Positions 35,491 through 42,855 of a stretch of DNA of 64,000 nucleotides are shown piece after piece; the stretch's first letter is position 1; every line of letters begins with the position of its first letter. This DNA comes from Moritella sp. 24 (lineage in GTDB: Bacteria > Pseudomonadota > Gammaproteobacteria > Enterobacterales > Moritellaceae): contig NZ_CP056123.1 of the NCBI RefSeq assembly GCF_018219155.1, forward strand, positions 124,001 to 188,000, written 5' to 3'. A program made the translations under genes and the position numbers. The notes beneath the pieces were generated by a model. The model saw nothing but the letters and a program-made list of their open reading frames with translations, had not been told where the DNA came from and did not search any database.

Positions 35491-36771
35491 TTATTCGAAA
35501 GTATAAGAGTATTGAACCGCGTAAAGCATGGCTGTACTTTTAGTTACTTTGAAGTACTGACCTTCTTCTTCAGAAACTGTACCGTCTTCACCTACAAGGT
35601 AAGTGACACCAAGATCAAAGGCGTGTTGACCTGTGTAATAAGACATACCTGCTGAATACCAGATACGATTTGAATCAGGGATACTTGCTGTTAGGTGTTC
35701 ATCGGTAGGGGTCTCATCATAAGCAACACCAGAGCGTACCGCCCAGTTATCATTTACTTGATAAGTTGCACCAACTGCGTAACGGTTTGAGTCTTTCCAA
35801 TCTTCAGTTTTTTGTAAGCAAACATTATCATCTTGACCTTTGGTGCTGCATTCACCATTAACAGAGGTAGCTAAGATTTCTTCAAACGAACTCCAACCTG
35901 TGCGTACCCAGCTGTAATGCATCGCAAACTGATCGGTTAGTTGGTGGTAACCTGAAATTTCTAAAATAGAAGGTAGGTTTAGGGTTAATTCACCGTCAAT
36001 ACCTTCGACATAATCTAGTAGGCCATTATCTGTGTTTGCTTGAACACCAGTAAATTCACCTTCCATATCGATATCGGATGCGCCTGTATAAGCAATACCC
36101 CAACGATGGTTTTCATTTAGTTTGTATAAGCCACCGACTTTATAACCAAAGCCGATACCTTGACCTTCCATACTTGCTAGTACGTTACTGTCGCTGACTA
36201 ATTTTGCCATGTTGGAATAACGGTTAAGCTCCGCCTTAGCCAATAAGATGCTACCACTAGCGCCAATAGCGAAGTGTTCATTAATTTGATAGGCCAAACT
36301 TGTATTTAAGTTAACTACTGTGATCGCAGTATCACCTGCGATAGCACCAAATTCTTCGTTTACTTCATCGCTATAATCAGACGCTAAACCAAAATCAGCA
36401 TACGAACCAAAACCAATTGTAAATTTGTCATTTAGTTGGTGACTCATAAATGCACTTGGCACTAGAGCATAGGGTGCTGCTGAGTCTTCAACTGCATCGA
36501 CAAACTGGCCTTTACTAAACTCAACTTGTACATTTGGATCGATATAAGTAATACCGTTTGATACTTGAGTACCTTCTAACATGCTTAATGAGGCTGGATT
36601 ACGCGCTAATGTAGCGGCGTTATCGGCAATGGCTGCTTCACCTGCAAAGGCGCGTCCTAATCCAGAAGCTGAGTGTTCTGAAATTTGAAAACCTGCCGCT
36701 GATACAGAGTGAGATGTCGTCGCTAGTGCACAGCTTATTGCAAGTGTTGTTAACACCATTTTTTTAGTCAT
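35491..36771 (-). CDS. fadL: FadL-family outer-membrane fatty acid transporter
   Basis: FadL proteins are 14-strand beta barrels that bring long-chain fatty acids across the outer membrane by lateral opening. The 426-residue protein has a signal peptide cleaved near SAAGFQ, then the conserved N-terminal plug region SGLGRAFAGEAAIADNAATLARNPASLSML (split here in two: SGLGRAFAGE and NPASLSM are the hallmarks), many alternating beta strands, and a C-terminal aromatic residue followed by Glu (YSYTFE). It heads an operon with volA. Other fadL copies probably exist elsewhere in the genome. Confidence 0.88.
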   Translation of the reverse strand: MTKKMVLTTLAISCALATTSHSVSAAGFQISEHSASGLGRAFAGEAAIADNAATLARNPASLSMLEGTQVSNGITYIDPNVQVEFSKGQFVDAVEDSAAPYALVPSAFMSHQLNDKFTIGFGSYADFGLASDYSDEVNEEFGAIAGDTAITVVNLNTSLAYQINEHFAIGASGSILLAKAELNRYSNMAKLVSDSNVLASMEGQGIGFGYKVGGLYKLNENHRWGIAYTGASDIDMEGEFTGVQANTDNGLLDYVEGIDGELTLNLPSILEISGYHQLTDQFAMHYSWVRTGWSSFEEILATSVNGECSTKGQDDNVCLQKTEDWKDSNRYAVGATYQVNDNWAVRSGVAYDETPTDEHLTASIPDSNRIWYSAGMSYYTGQHAFDLGVTYLVGEDGTVSEEEGQYFKVTKSTAMLYAVQYSYTFE

Positions 36772-36859
36772 TACTTTTTCAACCTCATTACCAAGTGGAT
36801 TAAATACTATTAATGCCTGAAATATGTGTTATTGATGACATTAAATATTATTTCTGGCC

Positions 36860-36889
36860 GTATTATGCGGTTTAAAGTACTGCTATCAA
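36860..36889 (-). promoter_or_regulatory. candidate promoter of fadL-volA
   Basis: On the minus strand TTGATA (36884-36889) and TAATAC (36860-36865) are separated by 18 bp. The fadL start codon lies 88 bp downstream. No clear FadR or CRP site was found beside it. Confidence 0.4.
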
Positions 36890-37286
36890 GCAAGATATTT
36901 TCTATATTAGATTGCAAATTTAGTTCTTTTTAGAATTATATAAGGCGGGTTGTATTCATAATAAATGTTATGGTTTTCCTTGTTTCAATATAGGAGCCTT
37001 ATGATTCAAGAAAGTGGTACGATGAGATCTATTAGTGTTTAAGCTCTAATTTTGAAAGGGTTATGCTTTGAATTGGTATGTTGACTGCAGAATATGTAAT
37101 TGACGTTAGCTAGTTGGATATTTTGTCAAAATACATAATTAAACGCATTGTTAGAATAAAAAGTTGTTTTACTCTTAAGTGGTAATTTACGGTTGCGGAA
37201 TAGCTTATTTAGCTTAGACTCCTTTATGTGATTTAACATTTAGATCACATTTAATTTTTGGATTAATTAGTTAACTGGAGGTACAT
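36890..37286. other. intergenic region before the small-ORF cluster
   Basis: Nearly 400 bp of AT-rich sequence without a long frame. A 13-codon frame (37001-37042) follows AGGAGCC. TTTATGTGATTTAACATTTAGATCACATTT spans 37224-37253 when read in parts: TGTGAT and ATCACA are inverted, but their spacing (11 bp between the hexamers) is too long for CRP. It may carry the promoter of the small ORF at 37287, though I could not fix a -35/-10 pair. Confidence 0.35.
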
Positions 37287-37406
37287 ATGAAAAATTTAAA
37301 TCTTGTTCAATTCGTCTGTGTATCCTTTGATCATACGAGTCCCATGATGGCCTTGCACTACGCCTTTATGACCTGTTCCGATCGAAAACCGGCAACCAAT
37401 AACTAA
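37287..37406 (+). CDS. 39-residue small ORF, possible leader peptide
   Basis: ATG 37287 has a strong ribosome site (CTGGAGG, spacing 5) and runs 39 codons to TAA at 37404-37406. The predicted peptide begins MKNLNLVQFVCVSFDHTSP and contains two Cys, three His/Tyr pairs and several Met. I recognise no family. It is followed by a spacer that can form alternative RNA stems and then by a second small gene with a similar ribosome site. It could be a leader peptide or an independent small protein. Confidence 0.4.
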   Translation: MKNLNLVQFVCVSFDHTSPMMALHYAFMTCSDRKPATNN

Positions 37407-37422
37407 CTAATCCGTACCCTTA

Positions 37423-37507
37423 AAGGCTGCGGAAAAATGGCAGCTTGATAGGGAGATTACTTCATTTAGATCTCTTGAAAATCCGAAATGTTTCACGCCA
37501 TTTTTCC
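37423..37507 (+). ncRNA. candidate structured RNA with competing stems
   Basis: GGAAAAATGGC (37431-37441) and GCCATTTTTCC (37497-37507) are perfect 11-bp inverses. Inside them GGGAGAT (from 37450) can pair with ATCTCT (near 37470). A competing local hairpin pairs GCTGC (37426-37430) with GCAGC (37440-37444), which overlaps the outer stem, so both cannot form together. Mutually exclusive stems between two small genes suggest a regulatory spacer. No T run for rho-independent termination is present. Confidence 0.4.
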
Positions 37508-37551
37508 CAGTATATTTTTTAATACTTAAATTTATACACTGGAGAATTATT

Positions 37552-37803
37552 ATGCGTCATTCAATCTATTTACACCTTGCGGTTTTATTTGTTCGTGCCG
37601 ATATTCGTCGTGAAGAGCGCGTGTGGTTAGCAAAAGTCCGTCGTGCAAAAAATGAAATCCCACTGGGTAATACTTACCTGCTAAAAGACATCGGTTTGAA
37701 TGCAGATGGACGTCCACTGTGCAGCTCGGCACCTCGTGATGTAGCTGCGACACGTCGTGTGCGTCATCTTCGCCGCGCTTGCCGATTGAAAATAGCAACG
37801 TAA
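37552..37803 (+). CDS. small basic protein, DUF1127-like
   Basis: The 83-residue protein is Arg-rich (about 18 Arg) with a hydrophobic start (IYLHLAVLFV), and contains NTYLLKDIGLNADGRP, which resembles the L-x-D-I-G-L core of DUF1127 (YjiS-like) proteins. These small basic proteins bind RNA in some alphaproteobacteria, but the match here is short and uncertain. A good ribosome site (TGGAGAA) precedes ATG 37552. The C terminus VRHLRRACRLK is strongly basic. Confidence 0.55.
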   Translation: MRHSIYLHLAVLFVRADIRREERVWLAKVRRAKNEIPLGNTYLLKDIGLNADGRPLCSSAPRDVAATRRVRHLRRACRLKIAT

Positions 37804-37810
37804 TAAAAGA

Positions 37811-37836
37811 GGCTAAGTTGTATATACAGCTTAGCC
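37811..37836. terminator. convergent terminator between two small genes
   Basis: GGCTAAGTTGT (37811-37821) and ACAGCTTAGCC (37826-37836) pair over 11 positions with one G-U, loop ATAT. On the minus strand it is followed by TCTTTTATTA. It can end both the small gene at 37552 and the minus-strand gene at 37874. Confidence 0.6.
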
Positions 37837-37873
37837 CCACACATGTCTAAATGTTTAAATTGTAGAATTTTAT

Positions 37874-38056
37874 TTAATGTTCAAGCGCTGCTGAACCGTC
37901 TTCATTAATGTGAAGTTTGGCTTTACATTGTTTTATTAATTGCGCGGCATAAGAAGGTGAGATTGAGCGTAAGCTACCTTTTCCTGTGTGGAACGACGGT
38001 TCCCAAGCTCTATCTTTGTATCGACCTGTTTCCATAAATTCCACAACTACTTTCAT
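37874..38056 (-). CDS. 60-residue hypothetical protein
   Basis: The ATG at 38056 follows AGAGGT with a spacing of 5. The 60-residue product starts MKVVVEFMETGRY, has a mid-region rich in Ser, Lys and aromatic residues, then a helix SYAAQLIKQCKAKLHI and an acidic end. It has no signal peptide and no motif I know. It is convergent with the small gene at 37552 and shares its terminator. The ribosome site and terminator support a real gene; function unknown. Confidence 0.5.
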   Translation of the reverse strand: MKVVVEFMETGRYKDRAWEPSFHTGKGSLRSISPSYAAQLIKQCKAKLHINEDGSAALEH

Positions 38057-38438
38057 AACGTACCTCTATATGTTGGCCTTGTTCGATACCGATTACGAAG
38101 CGATTATCGTCCTGTAAGGGGTAACTCTGATAAATAGTAATATAATAAATAAGTGGTCACTTCAAATATAAATAGCGCTTATTTCAAATGAAGCTAAGGC
38201 GTAGATTCGTTATTCTTTTATCTATATATGCAGCGATAGTTTTTCGTATAGATGACGGAAATAATGATGCTTTCTGTTATAAGAAGCGAACTACCTCAAA
38301 CTGACACAAGAGAGATTAGCAACTAAACTATTAGCAACTAGGGTATAAATACGATCACCATTTTATCGTTCCTGAGGTGTATATATGCGCAAGATGAAAT
38401 TAACAGCTTAGCGTTACACATTCGGGAGGAGGGTTAGT
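38057..38438. other. leader of the di-iron protein gene with direct repeat
   Basis: No gene over 20 codons is visible. ATTAGCAACTA occurs at 38315-38325 and 38330-38340 (15-bp period). CTGACA (38301-38306) and TAAACT (38324-38329) at 17-bp spacing could be a promoter, with the -10 lying between the two repeats. An 8-codon frame (38385-38411) stands after GAGG. A strong ribosome site, GGGAGGAGGG, precedes the gene at 38439. Confidence 0.4.
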
Positions 38439-39350
38439 ATGAGAGATAATTCTGCCGTTGAAACCTATCGTAAAAATAATGGATTGGAAAAACTCACTTA
38501 TCACACGGTTGAAGAGATTCAATCTGGACACTTTGACTTAGATAAAGCACAGGCTTTTATAGCCTTTCAAGCCCGCATCAATAACGAATTACTGAATCAT
38601 AAAGTGATTACTGCAAACCCTTACACTAAGTGGTTTAGCGAATCGTCACTGAATGATGCTCAAATTAAACAGTTAATCGTGCAATTCTCCGTTTTTTCAA
38701 ATCAATTTCTTGTCGCGCAATTAGAGAAAATGCTTAATGCAGAATCGATTGAAGAGATGCGTGCGTCGAAAGAAATTTTAGCGAATGAAATTGGTGTCGT
38801 TTATAAAAATCCGAAGAGAAATCGAGATTCTCAATTAACACAAGATGAACGTGACTTTGGTGATATCGAAGGCAGTATTGATGGCGGGTCTTTTCATTTT
38901 AAAGCGGCACATTTTGAACTATTAAGTCAGTTAGCGGATTATTTTGGTATCGCTTTTAATCAAATAGGTCGCCGTCAGTTTGGCTCTGCCAAGACTTTAT
39001 TCTTTTGTGATGAGTTAGTACGACTTTATGGTTCGGCAAGTTATGCAACATCAACAGCAGCCTCTTATGCGGTTGAGAACTGGGCTGCAGCAGGGTTCTG
39101 GGATGAACTGGTCGCGGGCTTTAACAATTATCGTCAAACACGGGATTTGAAAGGGCTACCACTGACCTTTTTTACTTGGCATGCAAAGCTCGAAGCTAAT
39201 CACGCCAATCATACTCAAGAAGAGCTTGAGGCTTATTATTTTAATAATGAGGTGGATGAAGCGCACTTTATTCAGAGTGGTAACGAAATGCTTGATGGCG
39301 TTTATGCGTTTTGGCAAGGCCTTGATGAAGAAAGAAAACGTATTTATTAA
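38439..39350 (+). CDS. haem-oxygenase-like di-iron oxidase (HDO / CADD-TenA fold)
   Basis: The 303-residue, mostly helical protein fits the iron-containing redox enzyme family with a haem-oxygenase-like fold. All six expected metal ligands can be placed: Glu117 (NEIG), His158 (AAHFELL), Glu213 (AVENW), and His248, Glu252, His255 in WHAKLEANH. The last three keep the H-x3-[DE]-x2-H spacing of CADD. Known members cleave amino acids or fatty acids (BesC, UndA) or make p-aminobenzoate from tyrosine (CADD). It is convergent with the tyrosine catabolism operon, 27 bp from fahA. Substrate unknown. An insertion between Glu117 and His158 is longer than usual. Confidence 0.7.
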   Translation: MRDNSAVETYRKNNGLEKLTYHTVEEIQSGHFDLDKAQAFIAFQARINNELLNHKVITANPYTKWFSESSLNDAQIKQLIVQFSVFSNQFLVAQLEKMLNAESIEEMRASKEILANEIGVVYKNPKRNRDSQLTQDERDFGDIEGSIDGGSFHFKAAHFELLSQLADYFGIAFNQIGRRQFGSAKTLFFCDELVRLYGSASYATSTAASYAVENWAAAGFWDELVAGFNNYRQTRDLKGLPLTFFTWHAKLEANHANHTQEELEAYYFNNEVDEAHFIQSGNEMLDGVYAFWQGLDEERKRIY

Positions 39351-39377
39351 TATGATTTTCTTGGCTTGGATTGGCAC

Positions 39378-40361
39378 TTAGATATGGCATATCACCGATT
39401 GCTCGATAGCGCCGAAAATAGATTTTCCTTCATGATCTAACATTTCAATTTTGACCCGATCACCCACTTGTAAAAAAGGCGTGGTGATCGTGCCTTTCGC
39501 TATTTTTTCTAACATTCTTTGTTCGGCAATGCAGGATGAACCAACTGAGCGATCGCAATTAGAGACTGTTCCTGAGCCAATAATTGTTCCTGCGGTTAAT
39601 ATTCTGGTTTTCGCTGCGTGGGTTATCAATTGGGTGAAATCAAATGTCATGTCGGTTCCCGCATTGGGCTTTCCAAATAACTGGCCATTGAGATAACTGT
39701 ATAAAGGGAGGTGCAACTTAGCACCATCCCAAGCATCACCGAGTTCATCGGGAGTCACTGCAACAGGAGAAAATGCGGTCGAGGGTTTACTGTGAAAAAA
39801 ACCAAAGCCTTTTGCTAATTCTGCGGGGATTAAATTTCGCAGCGATACATCATTAACCAATGTGATTAATAAAATAGATTCACTAGCGGCAGATATTTTT
39901 ATGTTCATGTCTATATCGTTGGTGATCACCGCAACTTCGGCCTCAAAATCTAATCCCCAAGTCGAGTCTCGTAGGGGGATATTATCGTTGGGACCTAAAA
40001 AGCTATCTCCGCCGCCTTGATACATTAATGGTTCAGACCAAAATGAGTTAGGCATTTCTGCGCCTCTTGCCTTACGTACTAACTCGATATGATTAACGTA
40101 AGCACTACCGTCTGCCCATTGGTATGTTCGAGGTAACGGAGACTCCAGTTGGCAATTGGTAAATGCAATAATGTTGCTTAGCGCACCACTATTTAATAGG
40201 TTATAGCATTTTTTTAGCTGGGGTTCGACGGTGGCCCAATGCTCTACGGCATACTGTAATGTTGGGGCTATCGATGCCACACAATATGCAGATTGTAAGT
40301 TTTTACTGACGAGATGTAGGCTGCCATCTCTTGTGCCATCTCGTAATGTTGCTAGTTTCAT
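39378..40361 (-). CDS. fahA: fumarylacetoacetate hydrolase
   Basis: The enzyme splits fumarylacetoacetate to fumarate and acetoacetate, the last step of tyrosine breakdown. The 327-residue protein belongs to the FAH superfamily: metal-binding DFEAEVAVITNDID, then the FFHSKPSTAFSPVAVTP and GTIIGSGTVSN segments. I start it at the ATG at 40361, which overlaps the hmgA stop in an ATGA junction, rather than at the frame's 40394 opening. It closes the hpd-hmgA-fahA operon. A maleylacetoacetate isomerase gene does not follow. Confidence 0.9.
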   Translation of the reverse strand: MKLATLRDGTRDGSLHLVSKNLQSAYCVASIAPTLQYAVEHWATVEPQLKKCYNLLNSGALSNIIAFTNCQLESPLPRTYQWADGSAYVNHIELVRKARGAEMPNSFWSEPLMYQGGGDSFLGPNDNIPLRDSTWGLDFEAEVAVITNDIDMNIKISAASESILLITLVNDVSLRNLIPAELAKGFGFFHSKPSTAFSPVAVTPDELGDAWDGAKLHLPLYSYLNGQLFGKPNAGTDMTFDFTQLITHAAKTRILTAGTIIGSGTVSNCDRSVGSSCIAEQRMLEKIAKGTITTPFLQVGDRVKIEMLDHEGKSIFGAIEQSVICHI

Positions 40362-41485
40362 TTCGCTTTCCAGCTGTCGACATAGCCGTCCCATTCAACG
40401 CCTTGCATCAATGTACCAATATTTAATCCATCTCGAGTATCAATCATCACCGCTACTTCATCGATTTCTTTTTTTACTGAATTACAACTGGCACGATAGG
40501 CTTTGGGATGAGGACCGTGTGTAAACCCACAAGGATGAAAGGTCAGCATACCGGGTTCAATATTATCACGACTAAAGAACTCGCCAAGGTGATAAAAGAT
40601 AACTTCATCAAAATCATCATTGCTATGATAAAAAGGAACTTTAAGTGCACCAGGATCGCTTTCTATCGGCCTTGGCACGAAGGTACAAACTACAAAACGT
40701 CGAGTCACAAACGTTGTGTGTGCAGAGGGGGGGAGGTGTACTCGGTGACTCATTAAAGGGCGGATATCTTGCCAATTAAGCCGGACTACTGAGACATCGC
40801 CATGCCAACCCACGACATCAAGGGGGTTAAATGGATAGGTGATAATAGATTGTTTATTGCTGCGTTTAATCACTACTTGCCACGGTTTTTCATCTTGTTG
40901 CTGTAGATAAATATCGTTTATTTCGGGGGTATCTAATACGGTTTGATCGAATATAGCATGTTGTCCCACCACGGCTTTATCCGGTAAACCATAATAATCA
41001 TTGGTAGCTTCGATCATGAGTAATGTCATCGGGATAGTCGGCTCTAATCGCCATAAACAGGAACGTGGAAGAAGCAGGTAGTCACCTTTTTTTACACTCA
41101 AATGTCCGTAGTCACAAAACAAATCGCCATGTCCTTGGTGAATGAAAATGAGGTCATCACCATCGGCATTTCTGACCAAGGTTTGCATGTTTTCGTTGCA
41201 CTGCCAGAAACGTATTTGGCAATGGGCATTACTTAACAATAGCGGAGCATCCCACGGCGATAATTGTGTGTAAGGCAGTTTTAATAAATTATAGGCTCTT
41301 GGTCGTAGTTCGCCTGACCAATCACTCCATCCTGTGGGAGGGTGTTTATGATGTAGTTGTGTGGCAGGCCCGTAGAAACCTTCGCGACTGACTTCTCGCT
41401 CAAACACACCTTGTTCGGGTAGATCGGCATGCGCCTGCCGAGAATACGTGCCTTTACGTAGTGGGAAACTGATTCTACGGATCAT
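40358..41485 (-). CDS. hmgA: homogentisate 1,2-dioxygenase
   Basis: The Fe(II) cupin enzyme opens the homogentisate ring to maleylacetoacetate. The 375-residue protein has the C-terminal cupin with EVIFYHLGEFFSRDNIEPG and the iron-binding HPCGFTHGPHPKA. It is shorter than the 430-450-residue mammalian/Pseudomonas type, matching the compact form found in marine gammaproteobacteria. It lies between hpd (24-bp gap) and fahA (4-base overlap), which fixes its role. Confidence 0.9.
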   Translation of the reverse strand: MIRRISFPLRKGTYSRQAHADLPEQGVFEREVSREGFYGPATQLHHKHPPTGWSDWSGELRPRAYNLLKLPYTQLSPWDAPLLLSNAHCQIRFWQCNENMQTLVRNADGDDLIFIHQGHGDLFCDYGHLSVKKGDYLLLPRSCLWRLEPTIPMTLLMIEATNDYYGLPDKAVVGQHAIFDQTVLDTPEINDIYLQQQDEKPWQVVIKRSNKQSIITYPFNPLDVVGWHGDVSVVRLNWQDIRPLMSHRVHLPPSAHTTFVTRRFVVCTFVPRPIESDPGALKVPFYHSNDDFDEVIFYHLGEFFSRDNIEPGMLTFHPCGFTHGPHPKAYRASCNSVKKEIDEVAVMIDTRDGLNIGTLMQGVEWDGYVDSWKAK

Positions 41486-41509
41486 ATCTTTTCCTCTGGA
41501 GCACTGTTT

Positions 41510-42598
41510 TTATTTATCTTTCGACGAAAGTACACCACGTGCGAGTTGGTCTCTTTCAATGGATTCGAACAAGGCTTGGAAATTACCTTCGCCAAACCCT
41601 TCATCTCCTTTACGTTGGATAATTTCGAAGAAGATAGGGCCGATGACTGTTTTAGTGAAAATTTGCAGCAGTAGAACTAATTTACCTGATTCCATATGAC
41701 CATCAATGAGGATGCGATTTTTTCTTAGTTGTTCAATTGCTTCATGATGACCGGGTAAGCGCGCTGAGATCATGTCGTAATAAGTGTCGGGTATATCCAT
41801 AAACTCGATACCGTTAGCTCTTAACGCCGAGACAGTTTGATAAATATTATCTGTGCCTAAAGCAATATGCTGGATCCCTTCGCCGTGGTATTCCTGTAAG
41901 AACTCTTCTATTTGTGATTTATTATCGCTGCTTTCATTAATGGGGATGCGCAGATTACCGCAAGGACTGGTCATCGCTCGGCTACGTAACCCGGTCATCG
42001 CACCTTTGATATCAAAATAACGTATCTCACGAAAGTTAAAAATACGCTCATAGAATTCAGCCCACGGATCCATATGGCCACAATGCACATTATGTGTGAG
42101 GTGGTCGATATAAGTGAGTCCTGCTGATTTAGACGGGTCTTCCGTTTCGCCTGTTAACTCAAATTGTTCCTGATAAAGTCGTTTTCTCACATCATCGTCG
42201 ACCAAATAAAGCAGACTTTCGCCAATACCGTAGATTGCTGGCACACCGAACTCTAGAATTTTACGCTTACAAGGTTGAGCTTCTCGGCTTAATGCATGTT
42301 GATAGGCTTTTTCAGCATCAGTGACTTTAAAACCCATCGCACAGGCGGAAGGACCATGTTGTTTAGAGAATTTTGACGCAAAACCACGACCTTCAGTACT
42401 AACCAAAAAGTGAATTTTACCTTGTTTAAACCAAGTTAAAGGACGTGTTTGATGTTGGGCAAAAGGATGGAAACCCAATTGTTTAAAAAGTGCTGTGAGT
42501 TGCTTTGGATCGGGAGAGGAGAATTCGACAAACTCGAAGCCTTCGGTACCCGCAGGATTGCTAAACTGCTGTTTAGTATAATCATACGCATGACCCAT
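41510..42598 (-). CDS. hpd: 4-hydroxyphenylpyruvate dioxygenase
   Basis: Hpd converts 4-hydroxyphenylpyruvate to homogentisate with Fe(II) and O2; excess homogentisate polymerises to brown pyomelanin. The 362-residue protein consists of two vicinal-oxygen-chelate halves. The iron ligands are visible in the second half: HLTHNVHCG, IQHIALGT, and the Glu of GFGEGNFQALFESIE. I use the ATG at 42598, directly after AAGGAGGT, instead of the frame opening at 42619. It is the first gene of the operon and has an inverted repeat right before its ribosome site. Confidence 0.94.
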   Translation of the reverse strand: MGHAYDYTKQQFSNPAGTEGFEFVEFSSPDPKQLTALFKQLGFHPFAQHQTRPLTWFKQGKIHFLVSTEGRGFASKFSKQHGPSACAMGFKVTDAEKAYQHALSREAQPCKRKILEFGVPAIYGIGESLLYLVDDDVRKRLYQEQFELTGETEDPSKSAGLTYIDHLTHNVHCGHMDPWAEFYERIFNFREIRYFDIKGAMTGLRSRAMTSPCGNLRIPINESSDNKSQIEEFLQEYHGEGIQHIALGTDNIYQTVSALRANGIEFMDIPDTYYDMISARLPGHHEAIEQLRKNRILIDGHMESGKLVLLLQIFTKTVIGPIFFEIIQRKGDEGFGEGNFQALFESIERDQLARGVLSSKDK

Positions 42599-42610
42599 GT
42601 TGACCTCCTT

Positions 42611-42641
42611 TGTAGACATTGGAGGTGGATACCAGTCTACA
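42611..42641. promoter_or_regulatory. inverted repeat next to the hpd ribosome site
   Basis: TGTAGAC (42611-42617) and GTCTACA (42635-42641) are perfect inverses with a 17-base spacer that itself contains TGG/CCA. The repeat ends two bases before the AAGGAGGT of hpd. It could be an operator, or an RNA stem that affects access to the ribosome site. Confidence 0.55.
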
Positions 42642-42793
42642 AATTTAAAAGGAACCTAGAGGTAGTATGGATGATTTATGGTGATTTTGCTTGGCTACGT
42701 GTTTAAATGCGAGGGAAAGATCGAGTCTTCTATACCATCGGATATATTCCAACTTCCTTACTTACATTATTAAATATACATGATGCTAGGAAG

Positions 42794-42820
42794 AAAAAAA
42801 CCCCGTTATCACGAGGCTTT
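42794..42820 (-). terminator. terminator after yicC
   Basis: On the minus strand CCTCG and CGGGG (one U-G pair) form a short stem with a TGATAA loop followed by seven T. It lies 36 bp past the yicC stop. Confidence 0.65.
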
Positions 42821-42855
42821 TCAGTGTTTTTTCTTAGTGATAATGATTTAAAAAA

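Noticed and set aside
37001-37042. 13-codon frame behind AGGAGCC
   Set aside because: It has a plausible ribosome site, but the frame is too short to support without conservation and no downstream coupled gene starts nearby.
37224-37253. CRP-like site (TGTGAT and ATCACA inverted)
   Set aside because: The two halves are too far apart for the CRP consensus TGTGA-N6-TCACA; each half alone pairs poorly with what stands at the right distance.
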